64,000 nucleotides of DNA. Source: Imbricaverruca yamaguchii (Eukaryota > Arthropoda > Thecostraca > Neoverrucidae). Each line of letters starts with the position of its first letter. Position 1 is the first letter of the stretch. A model generated the notes under the pieces. That model saw only the letters and a list, made by a program, of their open reading frames with translations. It was not told where the DNA came from and did no database searches. The stretch lies in contig JAOTOL010001662.1 of assembly GCA_034440575.1 (NCBI GenBank), forward strand, positions 3,086,501 to 3,150,500, given 5' to 3'. Shown here one piece after another: positions 12,230 to 22,987 of this stretch. A program made the position numbers and the translations under genes.

Positions 12230-13375
12230 AGGCCGCCACACGGAACTGGGCCATGTCAGACATGGCAGGCAGGCCGCCATACGGAACTGGGCCATGTCAG
12301 ACATGGCGGGCAGGCCGCCACACGGAACTGGGCCAGGTCAGACATGGCGGGCAGGCCGCCACACGGAACTGGGCCATGTGACATGGCGGGCAGGCCGCCA
12401 CACGGAACTGGGCCATGTCAGACCTGGCGGGCAGGCCGCCACACGGAACTGGGCCATGTCAGACATGGCGGGCAGGCCGCCACACGGAACTGGGCCATGT
12501 CAGACCTGGCGGGCAGGCCGCCACACGGAACTGGGCCATGTCAGACCTGGCGGGCAGGCCGCCATACGGAACTGGGCCATGTCAGACATGGCGGGCAGGC
12601 CGCCACACGGAACTGGGCCATGTCAGACATGGCGGGCAGGCCGCCATACGGAACTGGGCCATGTCAGACATGGCGGGCAGGCCGCCATAAACGGGGCCAT
12701 ACGGAACTGGGCCATGTCGGACATGGCGGACAGGCCGCCATGTCTGACATGGCGGGCAGGCCACCATACGGAACTGGGCCATGTCAGACCTGGCGGGCAG
12801 GCCGCCATACGGAACTGGGCCATGTCAGACATGGCGGGCAGGCCGCCATACGGAACTGGGCCATGTCGGACATGGCGGGCAGACCGCCACACGGAACTGG
12901 GCCAGGTCAGACATGGCGGGCAGGCCGCCACACGGAACTGGGCCATGTCAGACATGGCGGGCAGGCCGCCATACGGAACTGGGCCATGTCAGACCTGGCA
13001 GGCAGGCTGTCACACGGAACTGGGCCATGTCAGACATGGCGGGCAGGCCGCCATACGGAACTGGGCCATGTCAGACATGGCGGGCAGGCCGCCATACGGA
13101 ACTGGAGCCATGTCAGACATGGCGGGCAGGCCGCCATACGGAACTGGGCCAGGTCAGACATGGCGGGCAGGCCGCCATACGGAACTGGGCCAGGTCAGAC
13201 ATGGTGGGCAGGCCGCCACACGGAACTGGGCCATGTCAGACCTGGCGGGCAGGCCGTCACACGGAACTGGGCCATGTCAGACATGGCGGGCAGGCCGCCA
13301 CACGGAACTGGGCCATGTCAGACCTGGCAGGCAGGCCGTCACACGGAACTGGGCCAGGTCGGACATGGCGGGCCC
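12230..13375. repeat. Minisatellite, 41-bp unit, about 28 copies
   Basis: The unit gggccatgtcagacatggcg then ggcaggccgccacacggaact is repeated with few substitutions (c/t in cacacgg/catacgg, a/c in gacatgg/gacctgg). Each unit contains a 15-bp palindrome, ccatgtcagacatgg. Because 41 is not a multiple of 3, the reading frame cycles every three units. No unit frame contains a stop, so all three plus frames stay open over the array, giving spurious frames of up to 492 codons. Two units are truncated or rearranged near 12,690-12,770. Confidence 0.97.
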
Positions 13376-13891
13376 GATTTACGAGCCAGTTGTCCGGATG
13401 CCGCCGACGCGTGTCGGCAGTTGCCTCGAGGTCTCCCACGTCACCGCGGTCGGCGCGAACGAGCCTTGCCGTGCCTAATGATTCTGATTGGACGACCGGC
13501 AAAAACCTGTTTGTCGTCTGCTCGCCGCTGATCACATCGCTCGCGCCGCTGAGGGGTCGCTTCGTTAGACGGTCCGCGGCGTCCGCCGGCGGCCGGCACA
13601 CAAAAACGGCGCTCCCACATCCGCTCGGGAGACAGTGAGATGAGGTGGCGTGATGATCGTGCTGCAGGTTTACCACAGAGGTGCATATAGACGTGAGGCT
13701 TCACTCGGCTTGGACGATATGCAGAATGGTAGACGTTGTGGTGGAAGGGCCGGCGCCTATGTTGTAATTTGTAATGCTCATGTTGGTGAAACCATTTATT
13801 GTCAGTCGATGCGTCGTAAAGCCCAAATAAATGACTAATTACCAACAATTTATTCCAACTTACAAAGTAAATGCCGGTCATATAGGTGCAA

Positions 13892-13893
<2 letters not shown>
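13376..13893. other. No gene recognised
   Basis: Flank of the 41-bp array with short frames on both strands and no domain I recognise. Confidence 0.5.

Positions 13894-13966
<73 letters not shown>
13894..13966. repeat. (AT)n microsatellite
   Basis: An uninterrupted alternating AT run of about 73 bp, ending in cacatatgtataca. Confidence 0.98.
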
Positions 13967-13973
<7 letters not shown>

Positions 13974-15496
13974 GTATACAAAGAGTAGTGGACCGGATAC
14001 ATATGTTGTGATTCACTGCACAACTCTGTTCAGACGTAGCGTATGGCATCTTATGATAAGACATGTCGCTTTGGGATATTTCGGATGCCTACAATTCGCT
14101 CAACTTATAGCGCACCGGAAGTCTCCCACGCATGCAGGAAATGAACGGAAATAATTGGTGACATAGATGAGGTATGCATGACTCAGGCATGAATGAACGT
14201 GACGGTATAATTCCTGAATAAATCGAATACATGAATAATCGCATGGTCATGTATTCACAGATATGTCAATACTTGAAGCGCCAAGGCCATTGTTGTGCAC
14301 CTTGAATTTCCATGACCAAATAACTACGCCATTGGCACGTGGCTTGTAAGCAACGGCCAGAGAAGGTTCGGTATTTAGTCGTATGATGTAGGTCAGCTTC
14401 ACATCCCGGCTTCCGGCCTTACGAGAGCCGTCCTCAGCCACAGCACATGCACTGTGGTCGCCAGCTCGATAGTGCTGTAGTGCCATCTGCCGATTATACC
14501 TATCCTGCGTGACCTTGGCCCTAGCATGTGGCTCCCAATCTGCAGCGTGCCTGTCGAATTCGATGAGCGTGCCATACCAATTCGTGTGGCCCATTTGAAA
14601 ACGCCACGAAGGGATTTTGGTTGAATTAGCTGAGCGCATAACGACACGAAGGTTTTCAGATCGCATTAGCTGCAGTCATCACAGATCATTAACGATATGA
14701 ATGCCTAATGGGTTGGACAAATATTGCATCACCTGAGACCACGACTCTAGGGTTTCATGGCTCTTAATGGGCTGTATCATATATGCCGTTTCTTTAGCCT
14801 TCCCGGAATAAGAGGACACCGTGTCCCAGAATCCCACCCACACCCTTCCCGTATTCCGCAGACTACGAATGTGGATAAAGTAAGTCGTCAGCGAATACTA
14901 TCCGTCTTGAGACGCCCGTGAACCCCGTTGATTGGTTTAATCAGCTTCTAATATTTTTGGTAATTCTCTTGCATATATATTTTTATTTTAGGTATATTTA
15001 AGTACAATTTTGAGGCGATCATCCTCAGGCAGATCGCCGTAGATAGCGGCTTTGGGGACACGAAAGAAATTGGAGGAGACCAATGCTACTTTTCAGAAAT
15101 GGGGGACTCCCCACCCCCCAACAGTGGCTACACATATGAGCACAGTCATGGGGTTTCATGGTAATTGCATGCGTATTTACCGTGAAGTTTTTACAGACAC
15201 TAGGACTTCTGGTCCAAATATAAATATCCAATAAGCTGGCAATGCAGTGTGGCTTAGAAATGAATGCCCCAGTTTAGGAACATTCCCAATAGGCAACTCA
15301 AAAGCATGTTTTGCCAACGACGCGGTTCTGATTGAAGGAACCTCGCTCCAGCAATATCCATAGTAATGCGTCGAAATTATTCTTCACAATGGTCAATTTT
15401 CGCAAGAAAAGCAATCCTGGACTCGCCATGGGATGGGCAAAAATCAGAAGAGCTGCTATTACAAACTGTTGTTATGCTCCCAAAAAAGAACATTGG
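13967..15496. other. Anonymous DNA, no gene recognised
   Basis: No supported gene. AT-rich flank of the transposon that starts at 15,501. Confidence 0.5.
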
Positions 15497-15500
15497 TGAT

Positions 15501-16150
15501 GGGGCATTCCACGTCAAATCGCACAAGAATTGGCTATTTTGAACCCGACCGCCTCCGATTTTTATGAAAATTGATACACCTGTAGTGCCAAGTGAACGAA
15601 CCTCACACGCCAACTTTCAGCCCTGGGTGACCTCTGGGGTCAGATTTAGAGGTCATCCTAGGTCGCCTATTTTTACCGACTTGACAACAATGAATTGCAT
15701 ATATATTAGATGTTAATTAACTTAGCGGAACGACATTGGTGTTAAAGTGCGCAGAAACACTTGGCCATTCAGAAATATGGCAAAGGTTGCACGTGACCTC
15801 TCCGTGACCCTTGACCTAACGAGGTCAAAGTATAAAAATGCATTTTTATATATGTTTGCCTGCCCCTGATTCGATTAAACGTGGCTGAATGAATGGTCCT
15901 GATATTATCTAAGAACGTGCAAAAAAGAAAGGCGGAGACTCTAAAGCTTTTTGAGATATCGGCCTTTGAGTAGGTATTGTCATAGGACCAAATCGAAGCA
16001 TGCCCCGATGCTATTTACCATATCATCGATGATAACTCTGGTTTCCTTGGTCCGATTATCGTCAAATTTGGTGGGCAAATCATCGGTGGCAAGCTGAACT
16101 ATTTTCCAGATTTTCAAGTTGACCTGACCTCACATGACCTGGCAGTGACC
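15501..16150. repeat. Left terminal inverted repeat of the 15.5-18.4 kb transposon
   Basis: Matches the reverse complement of 17,735-18,371 in order. Shared blocks include the terminal cattccacgtcaaatcgcac, gaaaattgrtacacctgtag, the block with tttgcctgcccctgattcg, ggcggagactctaaagc-like, and an inner block ending gattttcaagttgacctgac. Confidence 0.85.
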
Positions 16151-16743
16151 TCTCCATTACAAGCCAACAGGGAAACAAAAATATTTTCATGAACAAAAAA
16201 ACGCTGAATTTGACTCGTACAGGCTATATTACCTAGTTTTAGGTTAGGCTACTCCAAACGAGCCAAGTTTTATTTTGAACAAGTGTACTCTGCAAGGTCA
16301 CGTGAGGTCACTATGAGGTTATGTCACACTTTCGTCAATAACTTTATATAGAATCAAGATAGATAAATAATTTTAATGCCATCGAGATCCTCTGGTTAAT
16401 CATGATGTATAATGTGATCAAGCTAGGTCATCACTTGATCTCGGTTTAGGGTGACCTGGAGGTCAACTGGGGTCAGGATCAAATGTTCAGCTAGCTAAGT
16501 CATGTGATACATCAATCAACGCGGCCTGACGAGGAAAATAGGATTGTAACAAAATTATATTTCTATCTTTATTTTGGCAAAAGTTAGTCGCAAAAAAATA
16601 TGTTTCCTCGGTTTTTATAGCCTGAATATATTGTTTCAGCTCGCGTGCGTTTCGTACTAACATTTTATCGGGAGGGCCAGTAAATGTTTCTGATATGCAA
16701 ATAGCCGCGACCATAAAACAAGTTGAACAGCAGTACCGTATAT

Positions 16744-17742
16744 TCACGAAGAACTACCAACCTTTTTCGCCACACGTACCTCACGGCCCGTCTCGCTGCC
16801 GGAAAACCATCTCACAACCACCATACCATTACGTGGAGACGGAGTAACACGATGGACATTCCTTATTCCCGGTATTGTGCGAGCAGCTGCGAATCTGTCA
16901 TTCAACGCTTTGGTTTCTTTGACCCACTCGGTTTTGGGAAAATACTCCACGCACGTGCCGGTGGCATGGTTTTTTACAAACTGATAAAACTGGTCCGGGA
17001 TCTCAATCAGAGTTCCTTGCAGACTTCCCTTTTTAGCTAACCTTTTCAACGTCCCACCAATGCCATCACACGGTCCCTTTCCGTGAGCGGTTGCGAAGAA
17101 ATGCCACTCGGCGTCTATTCCAAAGTCGACGGAATGCTCTGCCAAATTTAGGAAATTCTTACAATTTTTGTATTGCGAGGCAGCCCCATCTGAAAAATAA
17201 AATATCTTCTTGGGGCGCTGGCCTAATTCTGCTTCCAGGCGCTCAATGAGTTTTCCTTGAAACAGGTGGACAGCCACAGTATCATGCGTCAGGCTGTCGG
17301 AAATGGCAGAGTAAGAAAAATGTTTGAGGTCCCCTGCGTTGTTTCGCCAATAAGCCACAAACGGATGGATTGTCACCTGCAGTTTGTTCCAGTGATGGGA
17401 CTGTACCTCATCCTGTGTAACCATAGCGTAGTTTTCGGAAAAATCTCCAATAACAATTACCTCTGCAGGAGCTAGTGTTTCCTTTAGGACTTTCAGATAA
17501 TTGCCTTGGGCACGGGCGACAAAATCATGCTTTACAAGTATTTCCAGCTGCTCGCAAAATGATCGCACAAAATCTTCAGAAGTTTGCATAACCACCTCTA
17601 AGGTGGACCTATCAGTATTAGTCCACTTTCGGTACTCAATGTTATCGATTTCTTGGTTATCATGAATCATATCATGGCCATGAATATTCACGTAAGTTGC
17701 AATATTGCATGTATTTAGGCAATACAAACTTCCCAAGGTCAT
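16744..17742 (-). CDS. Transposase-like protein of the long-TIR element
   Basis: An ATG-started frame of 332 codons on the minus strand. I recognise the pattern as a transposase-type protein common in invertebrate genomes, without certain family assignment. Candidate catalytic acidic residues sit in strong motifs: IGDFSENY (Asp near residue 100), FSDGAASQYKN (Asp near 185) and HGKGPCDGIGGTLKR (Asp near 226), consistent with an RNase H-fold DDE/DDD nuclease. No N-terminal DNA-binding domain is visible: the frame starts at the inner edge of the right inverted repeat, so the N-terminus may be deleted or on another exon. It ends at 16,744; an adjacent frame to 16,487 could be a 3' exon but shows no known motif. 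Confidence 0.6.
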   Translation of the reverse strand: MTLGSLYCLNTCNIATYVNIHGHDMIHDNQEIDNIEYRKWTNTDRSTLEVVMQTSEDFVRSFCEQLEILVKHDFVARAQGNYLKVLKETLAPAEVIVIGDFSENYAMVTQDEVQSHHWNKLQVTIHPFVAYWRNNAGDLKHFSYSAISDSLTHDTVAVHLFQGKLIERLEAELGQRPKKIFYFSDGAASQYKNCKNFLNLAEHSVDFGIDAEWHFFATAHGKGPCDGIGGTLKRLAKKGSLQGTLIEIPDQFYQFVKNHATGTCVEYFPKTEWVKETKALNDRFAAARTIPGIRNVHRVTPSPRNGMVVVRWFSGSETGREVRVAKKVGSSS

Positions 17743-18371
17743 GTTAGTTAATGTGAGGTCATGTCAACCTGAAAATCTGGAAAATAGTTCAGTTTGCCAC
17801 CGATGACTTGCGCAACAAATTTGACGATAATCGGACGAAGGTTACCAGCGTTATCATCGATAATATGGTAAATAGCCTCGGGGCATGCATGCATTTGGTC
17901 CTATTACAATACTCAAAGGCCGATATCTCAAAAAGTTTTCAAGTCTCCGCCTTTCTTTTTTGCAAGTTCTTAGATAATATCACGACCATTAATATAGCAC
18001 CGTTTCGTCGAATTAGGGGCAGGCAAACATATATAAAAATAGATTTGTATACTTTGACCTGGTTAGGTCAAAGGTCACGGGGAGGTCACGTGCAAATTTT
18101 GCCATATTTCTGAATGGCCCAGGGCTTCTGCGCACTTTGACACCAATTTCATTCCGCTAAGTTAAATAATACATGAGATATTTGTAATTTATTGATGTGA
18201 AGTCGGTAAAAAATCGTGACCTAGGATGACCTCTAGATCTGACCCCAGAGGACACTCTGGGCTAAAAGTTGGCGTGATGTGTTTTTTTACTTGGTACTAC
18301 AGGTGTACCAATTTTCATCAAAATCCGAGGGGGTCGGGGAATTTCTTGTGCGATTTGACGTGGAATGACCC
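17735..18371. repeat. Right terminal inverted repeat of the 15.5-18.4 kb transposon
   Basis: Inverted partner of 15,501-16,150. The outer end reads cttgtgcgatttgacgtgga then atgaccc and is followed by the TGAT duplication. The two repeats differ by scattered substitutions, so the insertion is not brand new. Confidence 0.85.
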
Positions 18372-18451
18372 TGATGAGACATAGCCTGAGCATTGCGTAG
18401 TTGGGTATAACGTATGATGCACAGCTACCAAAGTCCGTGTTTCACCAGGAG

Positions 18452-18775
18452 CTTAACCCGTCCCATCTCGGGGGGTCTTCAACCGCCCCCCCTCAGGTTT
18501 TTCGCGGATAGCGGACGAACGGCGCACGGCAGCACGCCCAAATTTGGCATAATTTTCCCACATCAATTTGACAGGCTGATTCAAACTTTTTAGGTCAGGT
18601 CATCTAAAATCAACGAGTTAGTCGAGGTCAAGTGAGGTCACCTCTGAAAAAGTTAAACCAGTCGTCACGCTTTAACGGATAGATATACTTTAATGAAACT
18701 CAGTATTTCCTTATCTTTAGGGGTGCAACAAAACGTACGAGTTTAATTTTTCTTTTTTTTCGTTTTTGTCTATCT
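18452..18775 (+). repeat. Dispersed repeat family, copy 1
   Basis: Starts at about aacccgtcccatctcggggg, contains a ggggggtcttcaaccgcccccc hairpin-like segment, ttttcgcggatag, then gtgaggtcacctc and ccagtcgtcacgctttaacg, and ends near a tatctttaggggtgcaacaa block. The same order occurs at 29.15-29.59 kb and 40.27-40.69 kb (minus) and 63.58-64.0 kb (plus). No coding capacity; probably a DNA-transposon end or MITE. Confidence 0.75.
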
Positions 18776-18819
18776 ATAAACTATCTATAAACTCTATCTA
18801 TAAACTCTATCTATAAAGG
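18774..18819. repeat. Short tandem repeat (ctatctataaa)n
   Basis: Four copies of an 11-15-bp ctatctataaact-like unit immediately after the dispersed repeat. Confidence 0.85.
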
Positions 18820-19168
18820 GCGCCACCCCCACTGAGTACGGGCCGGACCTGAGACAGGAAAGGACCAGCACCTTACTCCTTTGGCACAGCAATCGTTCCT
18901 GCGCCTATCGGGCTGGACCCACCTGGAGACAGAAGGTGGTGACACCCCCACTCCACATATGCTTCACAGAATGAAAATTTACAACTACAAATAAGTAAAT
19001 CAAGCGGTGGCCATGGGATTGGCGTCAAATGTTGAACGGTACTTACTATACCGCGCTTCTATCACGCGACGCTGGCTGCGACGATCCACCTATGATGCCA
19101 CAAATGAAACTACGTAATGGAATGCCGCACGGATGCGGCTTAGACGCGTACGATGTTCGACAGTATGA
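18820..19168. other. No gene recognised
   Basis: Unique sequence before the 48-bp array. A frame opens here at 19,029 with ATG and runs into the array, but its non-repeat part shows no known domain. Confidence 0.4.
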
Positions 19169-20371
19169 TGTCTTCCATATCGGTGTAACAGGCACCTCAG
19201 CTCTCACAGCACCCCGCGAGTATTGGACACGGACAGTACACCCTACTCGCCCGCTGGCCCCGGCCGAAGTGTTGGCTCGGACAGTACACCCTACTCGCCA
19301 GCTGGCCCCGGCCGAAGTGTTGGCTCGGACAGTACACCCTACTCGCCAGCTGGCCCCGGCCGAAGTGTTGGCTCGGATAGTACACCCTACTCGCCAGCTG
19401 GCCCCGGCCAAAGTGTTGGCTCGGACAGTACACCCTACTCGCCCGCTGGCCCCGGCCAAAGTGTTGGCTCGGACAGTACACCCTACTCGCCTGCTGGCCC
19501 CGGCCGAAGTGTTGGCTCGGACAGTACACCCTACTCGCCTGCTGGCCCCGGGCGAAGTGTTGGCTCGGACAGTACACCCTACTCGCCTGCTGGCCCCGGC
19601 CGAAGTGTTGGCTCGGACAGTACACCCTACTCGCCAGCTGGCCCCGGTCGAAGTGTTGGCTCGGACAGTACACCCTACTCGCCAGCTGGCCCCGGCCGAA
19701 GTGTTGGCTCGGACAGTACACCCTACTCGCCAGCTGGCCCCGGCCGAAGTGTTGGCTCGGACAGTACACCCTACTCGCCAGCTGGCCCCGGCCAAAGTGT
19801 TGGCTCGGACAGTACACCCTACTCGCCAGCTGGCCCCGGGCGAAGTGTTGGCTCGGACAGTACACCCTACTCGCCAGCTGGCCCCGGTCGAAGTGTTGGC
19901 TCGGACAGTACACCCTACTCGCCAGCTGGCCCCGGCCAAAGTGTTGGCTCGGACAGTACACCCTACTCGCCAGCTGGCTCCGGCCGAAGTGTTGGCTCGG
20001 ACAGTACACCCTACACATTGCGGCCAGGCGACGCCAGGGTGACTACGCAGCACGTGGTTTGGAGAGGTGTCGGCGTGTCAACTGTGCCGGGTGGCCCGCA
20101 GATTTCGCACTATCTGGCAGCATGTGATTATCCGGATTCTTGTGGTTTTCGGAGAACAACATCGCTTGACGACGCGGAGCGTTTTTCTCAGTGTACTTTC
20201 TGCATATTTCATGAGCCTCCATTCGAGAACTCGCCCTATCCGACACAGCCTGCACCGCATGATATCGAACAATCAATCAATTCCGTCGTTCCTTCGTATG
20301 ATATCGTCCAGATCTGGTATCCCGCGGTGAAATCTGGAGACTGCGACCGCAGTAGCGACGCGTTCATTTAA
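19169..20371 (+). CDS. Possible repeat-protein exon (SDSTPYSPAGPGRSVG repeats), doubtful
   Basis: One plus frame is open from 19,169 to 20,371 (stop). It consists of about 16 copies of a 16-residue Ser/Pro/Gly-rich repeat plus a unique tail of about 115 residues with several Cys. No ATG lies between the upstream stop at 19,166 and the repeats, so it would have to be an internal exon entered by an acceptor such as ctctcacag at 19,201-19,209. The third-position bias between units is the only support. A non-coding minisatellite is the more likely explanation. Confidence 0.2.
   Translation, partial: CLPYRCNRHLSSHSTPRVLDTDSTPYSPAGPGRSVGSDSTPYSPAGPGRSVGSDSTPYSPAGPGRSVGSDSTPYSPAGPGQSVGSDSTPYSPAGPGQSVGSDSTPYSPAGPGRSVGSDSTPYSPAGPGRSVGSDSTPYSPAGPGRSVGSDSTPYSPAGPGRSVGSDSTPYSPAGPGRSVGSDSTPYSPAGPGRSVGSDSTPYSPAGPGQSVGSDSTPYSPAGPGRSVGSDSTPYSPAGPGRSVGSDSTPYSPAGPGQSVGSDSTPYSPAGSGRSVGSDSTPYTLRPGDARVTTQHVVWRGVGVSTVPGGPQISHYLAACDYPDSCGFRRTTSLDDAERFSQCTFCIFHEPPFENSPYPTQPAPHDIEQSINSVVPSYDIVQIWYPAVKSGDCDRSSDAFI
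19230..20012. repeat. Minisatellite, 48-bp unit, about 16 copies
   Basis: The unit ggacagtacaccctactcgc then cagctggccccggccgaagt and gttggctc is repeated almost perfectly. As 48 is divisible by 3, frames stay open throughout and long frames exist on both strands. In the frame that reads SDSTPYSPAGPGRSVG, most differences between units fall at third positions (cca/cct/ccc; ggc/ggg/ggt; gac/gat), with arginine/glutamine and proline/serine as exceptions. The other frames show mainly replacements. That could be weak coding constraint or chance among a few shared mutations. Confidence 0.95.
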
Positions 20372-20623
20372 TACTAATCATTTCACCCTGCAGACTTGTC
20401 ACCCTTCCTGGCAGATGAGCCAATTCGGCAGCATTGAGCGGATGTACTATAATCTTGAGACGTCGCGGTCAAATCTCACCAGCTGCTTGAAATTTTGCGT
20501 CCCGCAATCGCTCCGAGTCAGTCAACAACGACGCCCGCGCCTGCGCAACCAGCTTCGTCGCACAAGAGCGCGCACTGTGTTTTCTTCTTCATCACTCCCG
20601 CTGACAGCCGGTTCTGTTTTCAG
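20013..20623. other. Sequence upstream of klingon-like exon A; no gene recognised
   Basis: Contains the 3' end of the intron before the first recognised exon. A good acceptor closes it: cactcccgctgac as candidate branch region, then ggttctgttttcag ending at 20,623. Confidence 0.5.
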
Positions 20624-20776
20624 TGACGTTGGCCGCCTCGGACGCGTTAGATGACTATTTCTACGACGAAGAAGTAGAAGAGGAGTCCACGCACGTGCCG
20701 ACGTTCAGCAGCAAGCCGCTGACCCTCTCGGTGATGGAGGGCGACACGGTCAATTTGCCTTGCTACATGGACAAAG
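20624..20776 (+). CDS. klg: Klingon-like protein, exon A (acidic N-terminus and Ig1 first half)
   Basis: Internal exon; it enters with the last two bases of a split codon (phase 1) after gttctgttttcag and leaves after the first base of a codon at aaag|gtaggc. It encodes LAASDALDDYFYDEEVEE, an acidic stretch probably just after the signal-peptide cleavage site, then LTLSVMEGDTVNLPC, the A'-B strands of Ig domain 1 with its first cysteine. The exon with the start codon lies upstream and was not identified. The protein family (Klingon, Wrapper) is a GPI-linked surface adhesion molecule of neurons or glia in Drosophila; this role is inferred from the whole domain layout of exons A-J. Confidence 0.85.
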
Positions 20777-21700
20777 GTAGGCTACCCAAAGGTAGACACC
20801 AGTCACAAGCTAGTCAGATCTATCCTGAAATGTGTCTCCGCAGTCTAGCCAGCGATTTCATATCGAAGTCATGAAATTACCTCCAAAGTATGGTAACAAT
20901 ATTTATGGGATGGAATGACCCTTTAATTTTTTAATGAAAGGGGGTCATCACATAACTATTATTACCATTTTTAAAACCCTTTGATATGTCTCTGAAAGAT
21001 TTACCTCCAAAGTAGTTGTTCTTAGTGTCATTAAAGCTAGCATACGTATTAACTCATCTAGCCAATGGCTACATGTATGGTTTGGGTCAAATGGATGTTG
21101 TTTCGGGTTGTGTGTTTCTGCCCGAGCTTCGTGTGTACTTAGTATGCTTCAAAAGAGAAAGGTGGATACTGAGGCATGATCGTCCATTGCTGGATCACAT
21201 TCGTGGTTTCTGGCGACATCGTTATTTTCTTCCTTTGAAATTTGTTAGCAATGGTGAAACGAATCATGAGTGGACAAACAAATTTCAGAGGCTACTGTTA
21301 ACAATCGTCCAAAGCATGGATGTAACGTCTTTAAAATGATGAGGCGTGGTACAGTCTCATTTGGAACAATCATACATGTGCGAACATGCAAAAAAGTGAT
21401 GTGCTAAAACCGAATGTGGCAAACGCAAGGACCGAAAACAACGTCACAAAGCCCGGTAGTCGGGACCGGTGGACTTTTTGACTGATCTGCTGCACATTCC
21501 GGGCGCTCAGCCGGCTTTCTGTGACTTCGTTGTGAACTATAAAAGAGGTGTACACACTTTAAATTATTTGATGATAATGTCCATTCTAAGGTTCATCTCA
21601 ACATTTCATCCAGGGGATTAGTCCTATACATTGAACAAACTGGGCATGCATCCATAAATAGCTTCACAATGTCAGGGCATGCAATTGTTGAAATAGTCCT
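20777..21700. other. Intron A-B, unique part
   Basis: Intronic sequence with no second gene recognised. It is followed directly by the GC-rich minisatellite that fills the rest of the intron. Confidence 0.6.
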
Positions 21701-22985
21701 GTGCCAGCGCCGACTCTAGCGGCCCGCTCTCATTGTGTCTGTCATGTGTCAGTACCGACTCGGGGGTCCGCTCTCACCGTGTCTGTCGTGTGTGACGGCG
21801 CCGACTCGGGGGGGGTGCGCTCTCACAGTGTCTGTCATGTGTCAGTACCGACTCGGGGGCCGCTCTCACCGTGTCTGTCGTGTGTGACGGCGCCGACTCG
21901 GGGGGGCGCTCTCACTGTGTCTGTCATGTGTCAGTACCGACTCGGGGGGCCGCTCTCACCGTGTCTGTCGTGTGTGACGGCGCCGACTCGGGGGGGCGCT
22001 CTCACAGTGTCTGTCATGTGTCAGTACCGACTCGGGGGGGCCGCTCTCACCGTGTCTGTCGTGTGTGACGGCGCCGACTCGGGGGGGGCGCTCTCACTGT
22101 GTCTGTCATGTGTCAGTACCGACTCGGGGGCCGCTCTCACCGTGTCTGTCGTGTGTGACGGCGCCGACTCGGGGGGGCGCTCTCACAGTGTCTGTCATGT
22201 GTCAGTACCGATTCGGGGGCCGCTCTCACCGTGTCTGTCGTGTGTGACGGCGCCGACTCGGGGGGGGGGCGCTCTCACTGTGTCTGTCATGTGTCAGTAC
22301 CGACTCGGGGGGCCGCTCTCACCGTTTCTGTCGTGTGTGACGGCGCCGACTCGGGGGGGCGCTCTCACAGTGTCTGTCATGCTTGACGGCGCCGACTCGG
22401 GGGGCCGCTCTCACCGTGTCTGTCGTGTGTGACGGCGCCGACTCGGGGGGGCGCTCTCACAGTGTCTGTCATGCTTGACGGCGCCGACTCGGGGGCCGCT
22501 CTCACCGTGTCTGTCGTGTGTGACGGCGCCGACTCGGGGGGCGCTCTCACAGTGTCTGTCATGTGTCAGTACCGACTCGGGGGGCCGCTCTCACCGTGTC
22601 TGTCGTGTGTGACGGCGCCGACTCGGGGGGGGCGCTCTCACAGTGTCTGTCATGTGTCGGTACCGACTCGGGGGGCCGCTCTCACCGTGTCTGTCGTGTG
22701 TGACGGCGCCGACTCGGGGGGGCGCTCTCACAGTGTCTGTCATGTGTCAGTACCGACTCGGGGGGCCGCTCTCACCGTGTCTGTCGTGTGTGACGGCGCC
22801 GACTCGGGGGGGGGAGGCGCTCTCACTGTGTCTGTCATGTGTCAGTACCGACTCGGGGGCCGCTCTCACCGTGTCTGTCGTGTGTGACGGCGCCGACTCG
22901 GGGGGGGGGGGGCGCTCTCACAGTGTCTGTCATGTGTCAGTACCGACTCGGGGGAGCTGCTCTCACCGTGTCTATCACGTGTGAC
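21701..22985. repeat. Minisatellite, alternating ~47/44-bp units, ending at exon B acceptor
   Basis: Two related units alternate: ccgctctcaccgtgtctgtc plus gtgtgacggcgccgactc, and cgctctcacagtgtctgtca plus tgtgtcagtaccgactc. Each is followed by a G run of 5-12. The higher-order period is about 91 bp, repeated roughly 14 times. The last unit is altered to tgtctatcacgtgtgacag and serves as the 3' splice site of exon B at 22,987. Long frames on both strands over the array are not genes. Confidence 0.95.
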
Positions 22986-22987
22986 AG

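Larger units (their letters stand above)
15501..18371 (-). mobile_element. DNA transposon with ~640-bp terminal inverted repeats (Sola-like?)
   Basis: The left end ggggcattccacgtcaaatc and the right end, read on the minus strand, gggtcattccacgtcaaatc are inverted copies, and similarity continues for about 640 bp inward. The element is bounded by TGAT on both sides (15497-15500 and 18372-18375), a 4-bp target duplication. It encloses a transposase-like frame on the minus strand. A 4-bp duplication and a D-D-D-type transposase would fit the Sola superfamily, but I assign this only tentatively. At 2,871 bp with both ends intact the copy looks complete, although the protein seems short for an autonomous transposase. 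Confidence 0.8.

Noticed and set aside
12053..13638. Open frames of 285-492 codons on the plus strand over the 41-bp array
   Set aside because: All three frames are open only because the unit lacks stops. The products are one 41-residue cycle and there is no splice or start context.
19046..20053. Minus-strand frames of 273 and 335 codons (SRVYCPSQHFGRGQLA and RVGCTVRANTSAGASW repeats)
   Set aside because: Shadows of the 48-bp minisatellite; differences between units are mostly replacements in these frames.
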